Positions 7,361 to 15,513 of a stretch of 64,000 nt of DNA are shown one piece after another. The stretch spans positions 198,397 to 262,396 of the forward strand of contig CAJUAU010000001.1 of NCBI GenBank assembly GCA_910584645.1. The letters run 5' to 3'. A model generated the notes under the pieces. It ran no database searches. It was not told where the DNA came from and saw nothing but the letters and a program-made list of their open reading frames with translations. The translations under genes were made by a program, and so were the position numbers. Each line of letters opens with the position of its first letter. Positions within the stretch are counted from its first letter, which is position 1. This DNA comes from an uncultured Eubacterium sp. GTDB lineage: Bacteria; Bacillota; Clostridia; Lachnospirales; Lachnospiraceae.

Positions 7361-9721
7361 TTGAAATATAGGATTGGAACGAGAGGTTCCCGGCTTGCCC
7401 TGGCGCAGACGGAACTGGTGAAGCGCAGACTGGAACAGAGTTATCCGGAACATGAGTTTGAGATTCAGGTCATTCAGACAAAAGGTGACCGGATACAGAA
7501 TGTGCCTCTGAACCAGATCGGGGACAGAGGGGTTTTCGTAAAGGAGATCGAAGAAAAACTCCTGTCGGGAGACATTCATATCGGGGTGCACAGCATGAAA
7601 GACATGCCCTCTGATCCGGCAGAAGGTCTTCTTTTTACGAAAGCATGGAAACGGGAGGATCCGAGAGACGTCCTTGTCCTCCGGGAAGCGGAGTCTCTGG
7701 AACAGCTGCCGCCGGGGGCGGTGATCGCTACAGGAAGCCGGCGCCGGGAGTTTCAAATGAAGCGTCTGCGCCCGGATATCCGGATAACCGGGATCCGGGG
7801 AAATATCGATACGAGGCTTCGGAAAATGGAAGAGCAGAAGCTGGATGGGATCCTTCTGGCGGCAGCAGGGCTTCACCGGCTGGGGCTCAGGGAGAGGATC
7901 AGCCAGTATTTCGAGCCGGAAGAAATGATCCCGGCACCGGCTCAGGGGACATTGGCGCTGGAGATCCGGAAAGAGGATACAGCACTGCGGCAGATGCTGG
8001 ATTCCCTGAGCGACGGGGAGACAGAGCAGGAGGCAGGCGCAGAACGAAGTTTTCTTAAGATGGTGGGAGGGGACTGCCATCTTCCTGTGGGTGCCTGCTG
8101 TGAAAAGACAGAGAATGGTGTCTTCCGGATGAGGGTTTTATATGGAAATGAAACTGGTGAGCGGCTGGCAGCAGTATGTGTCGAGGGAGAGGATCCGGCA
8201 AAGCTGGCAGAGGACGCGGTGGCAGCAGTGGGCAGAAAGCTGGCAGGCCGGGTGTATCTTGTGGGAGCAGGACCGGGAGACCCGGGGCTGATCACGGTCC
8301 GGGGACTGGAGGTTATAAGGCAGGCTGATTGTATTCTTTATGACAGGCTTATTTCCCCCCTGCTGCTGGAGGAGGCAAAGCCAGAATGTGAGAAGATCTA
8401 TGTGGGGAAGGAAAATCATCATCACAGGCTGGAGCAGGAGGAGATCAATTGTCTTTTGGTAAAAAAAGCATATGAATACCCCAGAGTGGTCCGTCTCAAA
8501 GGCGGCGATGTTTACGTCTTTGGCAGAGGCGGTGAAGAGGGGATGGCGCTGGCGGAAAAAGGGATCTGTTTTCAGGTTATTCCGGGGGTAAGTTCCTGTA
8601 CGGCAGGACCCGCATATGCTGGTATTCCTGTCACCCACCGGGGGACTGCGGGAGGATTTCATGTGGTGACAGCCCATGACCGGAAAGACCAGCTGGCAGA
8701 CATCGACTTTGAGGCTATGGCGAAGGGGCGGGATACCTGCATTTTTCTCATGGGACGCAGCAAGATTAAAGAGATCACCCAGGGACTTATGGAAGGGGGG
8801 ATGCGCCCGGATACAAAGGCGGCGGTCATTTCCCATGCTACCACGGAAGAGCAGCGGGTTTGTGTGGCAGAGCTGGCAGGTCTGGCGGACAAGGCAGAGC
8901 GTGAGCGGATGCCGGCACCGGCACTGATCGTGGTGGGAGATGTGGTCGGTCTGAGGGAACAGCTTGATTTTCTGGATGACAGTAGAAAGCCAGATAGAAA
9001 AAGAGTACTGGTCCCGAAGCTGGAGAGCGGTATTTCAAAACTGTCCCGCCTGCTGCTGGATCATGGGATCCCGGTGAAGGAAATAAAACTGGGAGAAATT
9101 ATCTATTCTAAACATTTTCTGAGTCCGGAGATCCTAATGGGAACAGACTGGTTTATCTTTACGAGCCGTCACGGTGTGGAGGCATTTTGGAAGGATCTGG
9201 AAGACTGCGGGCTGGACATCCGGTCTGCGGCGGGCGCCCGTTTTGCGGCTCTGGGAGAAAATACGGCGAAGTGTCTTAGAAAGCATGGCATAAAGGCAGA
9301 TCTTGTGCCCGATTCCCCCGGCAGCGGGGCACTGGCACAGCAGTTATCAGGGCGGGTGGATAAAAGCCAGAAGGTATGTTATGTCAAGGCAAAATGTACC
9401 GGTCCAGCCCTGTGCCGGATGCTGGAGCCCTGCTGCCAGTTTGAAGAGCTGGAAGTTTATGAAAACCGGCCGGTGGAGGATCCGGTCTTCGATCCGGCAT
9501 GCTGGCAGGATTTTGACGGAATATGTTTCACCTGCGCCTCTCTGGCAGAACGCTTTGCCGCCCTTTCTGGCGAGGAGTGGGACAAATGGGCCGGAGAACA
9601 GATCTTTTACAGCATCGGCCCGAAGACGACGGAGAAGTTAAAGGCTCTGGGAGCTGCAAATATCATCCAGTCAGAAGAAGCAGCTATGGAAGCGCTGGTT
9701 CAGCAAATTATAAATAACTGA
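7361..9721 (+). CDS. hemC-cobA-hemD: Hydroxymethylbilane synthase - uroporphyrinogen-III methyltransferase - uroporphyrinogen-III synthase triple fusion
   Basis: One 786-residue chain with three enzymes in pathway-related order. Residues 1-296 are HemC: IGTRGSRLALAQT, GVHSMKDMP, and Cys239 in GGDCHLPVG, where the dipyrromethane cofactor attaches. Residues 297-545 are CobA/SUMT: YLVGAGPGDPGLIT, LKGGDVYVFGRGGEE and IPGVSSCTAGPAYAGIP. Residues 548-786 are HemD, with the more variable TDWFIFTSRHGVEAF and a C-terminal SIGPKTTEKLKALG. Starts at TTG 7361, fixed by GGAGGAAAGATC. Converts porphobilinogen to uroporphyrinogen III and on to precorrin-2. CobA-HemD fusions are known in clostridia; the addition of HemC is less common. 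The domain borders are read by eye. Confidence 0.93.
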   Translation: MKYRIGTRGSRLALAQTELVKRRLEQSYPEHEFEIQVIQTKGDRIQNVPLNQIGDRGVFVKEIEEKLLSGDIHIGVHSMKDMPSDPAEGLLFTKAWKREDPRDVLVLREAESLEQLPPGAVIATGSRRREFQMKRLRPDIRITGIRGNIDTRLRKMEEQKLDGILLAAAGLHRLGLRERISQYFEPEEMIPAPAQGTLALEIRKEDTALRQMLDSLSDGETEQEAGAERSFLKMVGGDCHLPVGACCEKTENGVFRMRVLYGNETGERLAAVCVEGEDPAKLAEDAVAAVGRKLAGRVYLVGAGPGDPGLITVRGLEVIRQADCILYDRLISPLLLEEAKPECEKIYVGKENHHHRLEQEEINCLLVKKAYEYPRVVRLKGGDVYVFGRGGEEGMALAEKGICFQVIPGVSSCTAGPAYAGIPVTHRGTAGGFHVVTAHDRKDQLADIDFEAMAKGRDTCIFLMGRSKIKEITQGLMEGGMRPDTKAAVISHATTEEQRVCVAELAGLADKAERERMPAPALIVVGDVVGLREQLDFLDDSRKPDRKRVLVPKLESGISKLSRLLLDHGIPVKEIKLGEIIYSKHFLSPEILMGTDWFIFTSRHGVEAFWKDLEDCGLDIRSAAGARFAALGENTAKCLRKHGIKADLVPDSPGSGALAQQLSGRVDKSQKVCYVKAKCTGPALCRMLEPCCQFEELEVYENRPVEDPVFDPACWQDFDGICFTCASLAERFAALSGEEWDKWAGEQIFYSIGPKTTEKLKALGAANIIQSEEAAMEALVQQIINN

Positions 9722-9759
9722 CATGTTTTTTGGGGATCTCATATTGAGGAGAACAGAGG

Positions 9760-10971
9760 ATGAAAATGAATAAAAAATATAAGATGACGTTATATGCCTG
9801 TTATCTGGCATATGTGGTTCAGGGAATCATCAATAATATAAATCCCATTCTTTTTGCCAATTACCAGAGAAGCCTGGGGATCACCCTGGACAAGATCGGG
9901 ATTTTGATCACCGTGAATTTTGTGACGCAGATCATTATAGACTTTGCCTCGGTAGGTTATGTGGACCGCATCGGCTACCGGAAATGCATGGTGCTGGCAA
10001 ACGCATGCTCTGTCCTGGGTCTGCTGGGAGTGGGGATTTTTCCTTTCTGGTTTGGGGATCCGATGCTGGGACTGACGGCGGCGACGGTGTGCAGCGGCAT
10101 TGGCGGAGGGCTGCTGGAGGTGCTGGTAAGTCCTATTGTGGAGGCAGTACCTACAGATAATAAGGAAAAATCCATGAGTATGCTTCACTCCTTTTACTGC
10201 TGGGGATGTGTGGGATTTATCGCGGTGTCCACAATGATCCTGTTTGTTCTGGGAGAGCAGGGGTGGCATTACCTTCCGTTTGTATGGGTGATAGTCCCTC
10301 TGGTGTGTGGGATCCTGTTCTGCCGTGTGCCGGTCCGCAGGCTGGTGGAGGAAGAGGAACGGATTCCTGTAAAGTCTCTGGCAGGACAAAAGATCTTCTG
10401 GTGCCTGCTGGTACTGATGATCTGCGCCGGCGCCTCTGAGATGGGCATGTCCCAGTGGACATCTTATTTTGCAGAGATGGGACTTCATGTGAATAAAGCG
10501 GTGGGGGATCTGCTTGGAGCCTGCTCCTTCTGTGTCCTTATGGGACTGGCAAGGCTGTACTATGGAAAAAGTTCCGGGGATCTGCCCATCCGGAAGTTTA
10601 TGGCGGGGAGTTATATACTCTGCATGTTCAGCTATGGGCTTACTGTATTTGCCCCCCATCCGCTGCTGGGGCTTCTGGGCTGTGCCCTGTGCGGGTTGTC
10701 CGTGGGAGTGCTTTGGCCGGGTACATTCAGCATAGCGGCGCGGGAGTGCAGGGCAGGGGGGACGGCGCTGTTTGCCCTGCTGGCACTGGCGGGGGATATC
10801 GGCTGTGTCACAGGTCCGGCAGCAGTCAGCCAAGCGGCCGGTATCTTTCCCCAGTATGGGGTAAAGGCAGGGCTTTTCGCAGCAATAGTATTTCCCGCTG
10901 GGGGGCTGCTGCTGACGGTGTGCTGCCGCGAATCCCATGAATCCAGAGAAACCAAGGGCGAAAATAGGTGA
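9760..10971 (+). CDS. MFS transporter
   Basis: Major facilitator superfamily permease of 403 residues with about twelve hydrophobic segments. The loop after helix 2 reads DRIGYRKCMVLA, the usual D-x-x-G-x-R/K signature, and a second-half counterpart lies around residue 265. It starts at ATG 9760 behind a GAGGAGAAC site, 38 bases after the hemC fusion, so it may be read through from that operon. Its stop is 4 bases before the next gene's start. The substrate cannot be told; a link to tetrapyrrole or precursor movement is possible only by position. Confidence 0.8.
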   Translation: MKMNKKYKMTLYACYLAYVVQGIINNINPILFANYQRSLGITLDKIGILITVNFVTQIIIDFASVGYVDRIGYRKCMVLANACSVLGLLGVGIFPFWFGDPMLGLTAATVCSGIGGGLLEVLVSPIVEAVPTDNKEKSMSMLHSFYCWGCVGFIAVSTMILFVLGEQGWHYLPFVWVIVPLVCGILFCRVPVRRLVEEEERIPVKSLAGQKIFWCLLVLMICAGASEMGMSQWTSYFAEMGLHVNKAVGDLLGACSFCVLMGLARLYYGKSSGDLPIRKFMAGSYILCMFSYGLTVFAPHPLLGLLGCALCGLSVGVLWPGTFSIAARECRAGGTALFALLALAGDIGCVTGPAAVSQAAGIFPQYGVKAGLFAAIVFPAGGLLLTVCCRESHESRETKGENR

Positions 10972-10975
10972 TAAG

Positions 10976-11470
10976 ATGGAATATATTCAGATCGAACATA
11001 CATTTAAACCAGTGTGGGATGAGGGATCCAGGATCCTTATTCTGGGGACCTTTCCCTCTGTCAAATCCAGAGAAAACCAGTTTTATTATGGTCATCCCCA
11101 GAACCGGTTCTGGAAGGTGATGGCGGCGCTGACCGGATATATGGTACCCCAGACCATAGAGGAGAAAAAGAAAATGCTTCTGGACAATGGCATCGCTGTA
11201 TGGGATGTGATCCAGAAATGCAGCATCCAGGGATCCAGTGACAGCTCGATCCGGGATGTTGTGGCAAATGATATAGCTGCCCTTCTGGAAAAATCAAATA
11301 TTTCCAGGATTTATGGAAATGGAGCGAAGGCGTGTGAATTATATGATAGGTTTGTCAAAAAACAGACTGGGATAGACATACAAAAGCTTCCGTCCACCAG
11401 CCCGGCCAATGCCGCGTTCCAGCTGGAACGGCTACAGGCAGAGTGGAAGAAGATATTGGATGAAGATTAG
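10976..11470 (+). CDS. DNA-deoxyinosine glycosylase (uracil-DNA glycosylase superfamily)
   Basis: Removes hypoxanthine (deaminated adenine) from DNA in base-excision repair. The 164-residue product has the superfamily motif 1, LILGTFPSVKSRE, followed by YYGHPQNRFWKVM, and a C-terminal LPSTSPANA that matches motif 2 of this family. I choose the ATG at 10976 because AGGTG lies five bases upstream and the product then begins MEYIQIEH; the longer reading from 10937 would overlap the MFS gene. It ends 12 bases before feoAB. Confidence 0.87.
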   Translation: MEYIQIEHTFKPVWDEGSRILILGTFPSVKSRENQFYYGHPQNRFWKVMAALTGYMVPQTIEEKKKMLLDNGIAVWDVIQKCSIQGSSDSSIRDVVANDIAALLEKSNISRIYGNGAKACELYDRFVKKQTGIDIQKLPSTSPANAAFQLERLQAEWKKILDED

Positions 11471-11482
11471 GGGAGACATTTT

Positions 11483-13849
11483 ATGACTTTAAAAGAATTG
11501 GAAATTGGAAAAACAGCTGTGATCCTGGAAGTTGGCGGGGTGGGAGCCCTGCGGCAGCATTTTCTGGATATGGGAGTGATACCCGGTGCAGAGATCACAC
11601 TGATCAAATATGCGCCTATGGGAGATCCCATGGAATTAAGAATACACGGTTATGAGTTGACGCTGAGACTGGCGGATGCCGGGCAGATCACGGTTCAGGT
11701 AAAAGAAGATGCTGAATTGAGGCAGCAGGATCACCAAAATGAGAAGAAGCGAAAGGACAGAAAAGAGCATCCAGGACTGGGCGAGGGAGGAAAATACCAT
11801 GTAAAGGCGGAAGAACATCCCCTGCCGGAACATACGGTCCTTAGTTTTGCGCTGGCGGGAAATCAAAACTGCGGAAAAACCACTCTGTTTAACCAGCTGA
11901 CGGGGGCCAGCCAGCATGTGGGGAATTTTCCAGGGGTTACTGTGGACCAGAAGAGCGGAGCCATAAAGGGGCATGGGGATACACTGGTGACAGATCTGCC
12001 GGGCATTTATTCACTGTCTCCCTATACCAGCGAAGAAATTGTTTCCAGAGAATTTATACTTCATGAGAAGCCGAAGGGAATCATAAATATCGTAGATGCC
12101 ACCAATATCGAGCGCAATCTGTATCTCACCATGCAGCTGATGGAACTGGATGTGCCGATGGTGCTGGCGCTGAATATGATGGATGAGGTGCGGGGCAATG
12201 GCGGTTCTGTACACATCAACGAGATGGAAGGCATGCTGGGCATTCCGGTGGTGCCCATCTCAGCAGCAAAAAATGAAGGGATCCACGAGCTGGTGAGCCA
12301 TGCCCTCCATGTGGCGAAATATCAGGAGAGACCGGGGCGCATGGATTTTTGTGATGAGAAGGAAAATGGCGGTGCGGTGCACCGGTGCCTTCATGGGATC
12401 ATGCATTTGATCCAGGACCACGCGGCGGATGCCGGGATCCCGATACGGTTTGCCGCCACCAAACTGGTGGAGGGGGACGAGCGGATCTTAAAGGCGCTGA
12501 AACTGAGCCAGAACGAGACGGAGACACTGGAACATATTATCTGCCAGATGGAGGAAGAGCGGGGAATGGACGCTTCGGCGGCCATCGCTGACATGAGATT
12601 TTCTTTTATCCAGAAGCTGGTGGGACAGTGCGTCACCAAACCAAGGGAGAGCAGGGAGAGGGAGAGAAGCCGGAGGATGGACCGGATCCTGACGGGTAAA
12701 TTTACAGCGATCCCGGCGTTTATAGGGATCATGGCGCTGGTATTCTGGCTGACTTTTAATGTTATTGGCGCGTGGCTGCAGGGGGTTTTTGAGTTTGGCA
12801 TTGAAAAGCTGACCCAGGTGGTGGATGGGGCTTTTGGCAGCTGGCATGTGAACGAGGTGCTGCACTCCCTGGTTATCGATGGAATTTTCAACGGAGTGGG
12901 AAGTGTGCTGAGTTTTCTGCCCATCATTGTCACACTGTTTTTCTTCCTGTCCCTGTTGGAGGATACTGGATACATGGCGAGGGTTGCTTTTGTTATGGAT
13001 AAGCTTCTTCGCAAGATCGGTCTTTCTGGAAGAAGCATCGTGCCGATGCTGATCGGCTTTGGGTGTACGGTTCCCGGCGTCATGGCGAGCCGGACCCTGC
13101 CCTCGGAACGGGACCGCAAGATGACGATCCTGATGACGCCCTTCATGAGCTGTACGGCAAAGCTTCCGATCTACGGATTTTTTGCCTCTGCCTTTTTCCC
13201 AAAACACGGAGCTCTGGTTATGATCGGCTTATATCTTGGCGGCATTGCTGCCGGGATCATCATGGCATTTATATTGAAAAACAGTCTTTTTCAGGGGGAA
13301 GCCGTACCCTTTGTGATGGAGCTGCCAAATTACCGTTTGCCCGGCATGAAAAATGTGGCACAGCTGCTGTGGGAAAAGGCAAAAGACTTTCTGCAGAAAG
13401 CATTTACGGTGATTTTTGTGGCTACTGTAGTAATCTGGTTTTTACAGACCTTTGGCATTCATTTTAATATGGTAGAGGATTCCCAGGACAGCATTCTGGC
13501 AATGATCGCCGGGGCGGTAGCGCCGGTTTTTGCGCCATTGGGTTTTGGCGACTGGAGGATTTCTACTGCGCTGATCAGCGGTTTTATGGCGAAGGAAAGT
13601 GTAGTATCCACACTGTCTGTATTATTTGGAGACACCGCTTCCTTGTTGTCTGTGATCACTCCGCTGTCCGCACTGTCCCTGCTGGTTTTCTGTCTATTGT
13701 ATACACCCTGTGTGGCAGCGGTGGCTTCTATCAAGCGGGAGCTGGGAGGAAGATGGGCGGCAGCAGTAGCAGTGTTTCAGTGCGTGATCGCCTGGATCTG
13801 TGCATTCCTTGTTTATCTGACCGGAAGTATTTTTGTTCCATTGGGCTAA
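11483..13849 (+). CDS. feoAB: FeoA-FeoB fusion ferrous iron transporter
   Basis: Fe2+ uptake protein of 788 residues. Residues 1-75 form the SH3-like FeoA domain; a charged linker follows; the G domain starts with the P-loop GNQNCGKTT (126 onward), then NFPGVTVD, DLPGIYSL and a NMMDE base-recognition motif. The C-terminal half (about 405-788) has two Gate-type membrane blocks with FGCTVPGVMASRTL and FMSCTAKLPIY. Separate feoA and feoB genes are more common; here both are one chain. No iron-responsive operator could be assigned. It is preceded by a GGGGAG site. Confidence 0.95.
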   Translation: MTLKELEIGKTAVILEVGGVGALRQHFLDMGVIPGAEITLIKYAPMGDPMELRIHGYELTLRLADAGQITVQVKEDAELRQQDHQNEKKRKDRKEHPGLGEGGKYHVKAEEHPLPEHTVLSFALAGNQNCGKTTLFNQLTGASQHVGNFPGVTVDQKSGAIKGHGDTLVTDLPGIYSLSPYTSEEIVSREFILHEKPKGIINIVDATNIERNLYLTMQLMELDVPMVLALNMMDEVRGNGGSVHINEMEGMLGIPVVPISAAKNEGIHELVSHALHVAKYQERPGRMDFCDEKENGGAVHRCLHGIMHLIQDHAADAGIPIRFAATKLVEGDERILKALKLSQNETETLEHIICQMEEERGMDASAAIADMRFSFIQKLVGQCVTKPRESRERERSRRMDRILTGKFTAIPAFIGIMALVFWLTFNVIGAWLQGVFEFGIEKLTQVVDGAFGSWHVNEVLHSLVIDGIFNGVGSVLSFLPIIVTLFFFLSLLEDTGYMARVAFVMDKLLRKIGLSGRSIVPMLIGFGCTVPGVMASRTLPSERDRKMTILMTPFMSCTAKLPIYGFFASAFFPKHGALVMIGLYLGGIAAGIIMAFILKNSLFQGEAVPFVMELPNYRLPGMKNVAQLLWEKAKDFLQKAFTVIFVATVVIWFLQTFGIHFNMVEDSQDSILAMIAGAVAPVFAPLGFGDWRISTALISGFMAKESVVSTLSVLFGDTASLLSVITPLSALSLLVFCLLYTPCVAAVASIKRELGGRWAAAVAVFQCVIAWICAFLVYLTGSIFVPLG

Positions 13850-13894
13850 ATATTTTTTTATGCATAAAGTAATAGTAAAAGAAAATACTATAGA

Positions 13895-13922
13895 TAGCTT
13901 GACGGCGCGGATTTGAACCCTG
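13895..13922 (+). repeat. Intergenic GC-rich repeat, copy A
   Basis: TAGCTTGACGGCGCGG starts a 28-base stretch that matches copy C at 50704-50731 in 23 of 28 positions; its first 21 bases match copy B at 38508 in 18 of 21. Each copy lies just 3' of a gene (here feoAB). The role is unknown; see the findings. Confidence 0.5.
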
Positions 13923-13990
13923 TTTCTTCCTGCGTCAGTACCAAAATAGCTAGCCCGATGCGGGAGTTCACAAAATCTTCACAAAAATTG

Positions 13991-14017
13991 TTAGCACTCA
14001 CTCTTGACGAGTGCTAA
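13991..14017. promoter_or_regulatory. CIRCE operator (HrcA binding site)
   Basis: Perfect TTAGCACTC-N9-GAGTGCTAA inverted repeat, the textbook HrcA target. It overlaps the -35 box of the hsp20 promoter, so HrcA bound here would block transcription until heat stress. Confidence 0.97.
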
Positions 14018-14032
14018 CAAAAGTGGTATAAC
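14004..14032 (+). promoter_or_regulatory. Sigma-A promoter of hsp20
   Basis: TTGACG (14004-14009), 17-base spacer, TATAAC (14027-14032). The -35 lies inside the CIRCE element; the ribosome site GGAGG is about 45 bases downstream. Confidence 0.85.
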
Positions 14033-14081
14033 TAAGATACAGAACAAAAACATCTAACTTTTCAGAATGGAGGAATGACTT

Positions 14082-14519
14082 ATGTTAGTACCAAGAATTT
14101 TAAATGATAGTTTTACAGACCGTTTTTTTGATGACATGTTCCGTTTCCCATTCGACACCGTTCGTAAATCACAAGTGCCGGGAATGAACGTGGATGTTCA
14201 GGAGTTCGAGGACAGATACTTGATGGATATCGAACTTCCGGGCTATACAAAAGAAGATATACAGGCGGATCTGAAAGACGGATACCTGACGATTTCGGCC
14301 AATCATACAGAGAATCAGGATGAGAAGGACGAGGAAGGGAAATATATCCGCAGAGAACGCTATTATGGCCAGTGCCAGAGAAGCTTTTTTGTCGGAAAAG
14401 AGCTTACGGAGGAAGATATCAAGGCAAGTTTTAAGGATGGCATTCTGAAACTTACCGTTCCGAAGAAAGAGAAAAATCCTGCGGTGGAGGAGAGAAAACG
14501 GATCGCCATCGAGGGATAA
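14082..14519 (+). CDS. Hsp20/alpha-crystallin small heat-shock protein
   Basis: ATP-independent chaperone that holds unfolding proteins for refolding. 145 residues with the alpha-crystallin domain (about 38-140): VQEFEDRYLMDIELPGY at its start and the diagnostic FKDGILKLTVPK near the end. An N-terminal SFTDRFFDDMF segment resembles clostridial Hsp18. It stands alone behind a CIRCE-overlapped promoter and before a strong terminator, so it is a single-gene HrcA-type unit. Confidence 0.95.
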   Translation: MLVPRILNDSFTDRFFDDMFRFPFDTVRKSQVPGMNVDVQEFEDRYLMDIELPGYTKEDIQADLKDGYLTISANHTENQDEKDEEGKYIRRERYYGQCQRSFFVGKELTEEDIKASFKDGILKLTVPKKEKNPAVEERKRIAIEG

Positions 14520-14551
14520 CAATGGCTTCTTCAAATGAAAGATAAACATTG

Positions 14552-14600
14552 GCAGAGGGATCCTGCAGAGCAAAAGTACTCTGTGGATCCCTCTGCTTTT
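14552..14600. terminator. Terminator after hsp20
   Basis: GCAGAGGGATCC pairs with GGATCCCTCTGC, with a further CAGAG/CTCTG inner stem, followed by TTTT on the plus strand. mntP converges from the other side, so it may serve both genes. Confidence 0.8.
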
Positions 14601-14610
14601 GCGTGTTTTA

Positions 14611-15189
14611 TCAAAGACCCAATAAAATCTTTATTCCCAGAAGAATAAGAACAATCCCTCCTGCGATCTCAGCCTTTTTTTGAAAACGGCTTCCAAATGC
14701 GCTGCCGATGCCTACTCCGGCGACAGAGAAAAGGCAGGTGGTCAATGCGGTGATCACACAGGCGCAGAGGGTGTTGAGAAAGGGTGTCAGAGAGGAAGAG
14801 AGGGCGACAGGGATGCAGGCAAAAGTGACGCCGGCAGCCAGTGCATCGATGCTGGTGGCGATGGCCAGTAAAAACATTTCCTGGATCCCCAGTCCACCAT
14901 CCTGTCTGGTATCCTTTTCTGTCAGAGCTTCCCGGACCATATTTCCGCCGATAAATACAAGGAGGACAAAGGCGATCCAGGAAGAAAAAGAAGTGATGTA
15001 GCTGGTAAACTGAATGCCCAGGAGGTAGCCGGCGAGGGGCATAAGCCCCTGAAAGCTTCCAAACCAGATCCCTACGGTCAGTGTATTTTTGATAGTTGCT
15101 TTTGGCAGAGCCAGTCCTTTGCAGATGGACACGGCAAAGGCATCCATCGAAAGACCAGCAGCAAGAATAATTACAGTAAATAGGTTCAT
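14611..15189 (-). CDS. mntP: Manganese efflux pump MntP
   Basis: Small membrane exporter of Mn2+ (YebN/DUF204 family), 192 residues with six hydrophobic segments in two inverted repeats. The family marks GLSMDAFAVSICKG near the N terminus and ATSIDALAAGVTF in the second half are both present; the Asp residues in them are the metal-path residues. The start at 15189 (minus strand) is fixed by GGAGGGG a few bases upstream; a longer reading to 15222 has no ribosome site. It is controlled by a yybP-ykoY Mn2+ riboswitch in its leader. Confidence 0.95.
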   Translation of the reverse strand: MNLFTVIILAAGLSMDAFAVSICKGLALPKATIKNTLTVGIWFGSFQGLMPLAGYLLGIQFTSYITSFSSWIAFVLLVFIGGNMVREALTEKDTRQDGGLGIQEMFLLAIATSIDALAAGVTFACIPVALSSSLTPFLNTLCACVITALTTCLFSVAGVGIGSAFGSRFQKKAEIAGGIVLILLGIKILLGL

Positions 15190-15245
15190 TTTCCCCTCCA
15201 TCCGCACATGATGTATTCTCATACATCCGGCTTTGCTTTTGCAGT

Positions 15246-15286
15246 AAAAAAACTCATATATGGCACGACTGGCGCCATATATGAGT
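15246..15286 (-). terminator. Attenuator hairpin in the mntP leader
   Basis: A perfect 13-bp stem (15274-15286 with 15252-15264), a 9-base loop and a run of seven T on the minus strand. Its 5' arm shares bases with the 3' arm of riboswitch helix P1 (15280-15285), so the two folds exclude each other. Confidence 0.9.
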
Positions 15287-15380
15287 CTCGTTCATTAAGA
15301 TATGCCAGACCGGCGGTAAAAGGCGCCGGACAGTATGTTGACATATCACACAACAGGATTATGCAAACTACTCCCTCATA
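15280..15380 (-). ncRNA. yybP-ykoY manganese riboswitch
   Basis: On the minus strand the leader reads TATGAGGGAGTAG, then GTCAACATAC, then AACGAGACTCATA: the conserved blocks of the Mn2+-sensing yybP-ykoY class in the right order. P1 is formed by TATGAG (15375-15380) and CTCATA (15280-15285). The P1 3' arm is also the 5' arm of the terminator, so Mn2+ binding should prevent termination and switch mntP on. Confidence 0.92.
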
Positions 15381-15391
15381 AGGTTGTACTA

Positions 15392-15420
15392 ATGATACTA
15401 AAATTGATAGAAAAAGTCAA
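15392..15420 (-). promoter_or_regulatory. Promoter of the riboswitch-mntP unit
   Basis: On the minus strand TTGACT (15420-15415), a 17-base spacer and TATCAT (15397-15392). It lies about 12 bases ahead of the aptamer. Confidence 0.75.
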
Positions 15421-15443
15421 TGATTTTTGTAAAAGATTTTTTC

Positions 15444-15472
15444 GTGACAATATACTGACTGTGTATTATAAT
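15444..15472 (+). promoter_or_regulatory. Promoter of the NlpC/P60 gene
   Basis: GTGACA (15444-15449), 17-base spacer, TATAAT (15467-15472). Divergent to the mntP promoter, with about 24 bases between the two -35 boxes. Confidence 0.7.
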
Positions 15473-15513
15473 AATATAGGATAAAAGGAAAACCAAAGAG
15501 GAAGGGATGTATA

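Noticed and set aside
13890..13940. Minus-strand AGGGTTCAAATCC resembles the T-arm of a tRNA near copy A of the repeat.
   Set aside because: Only three of five T-stem pairs form, and no matching acceptor, D-arm or anticodon arm is present.
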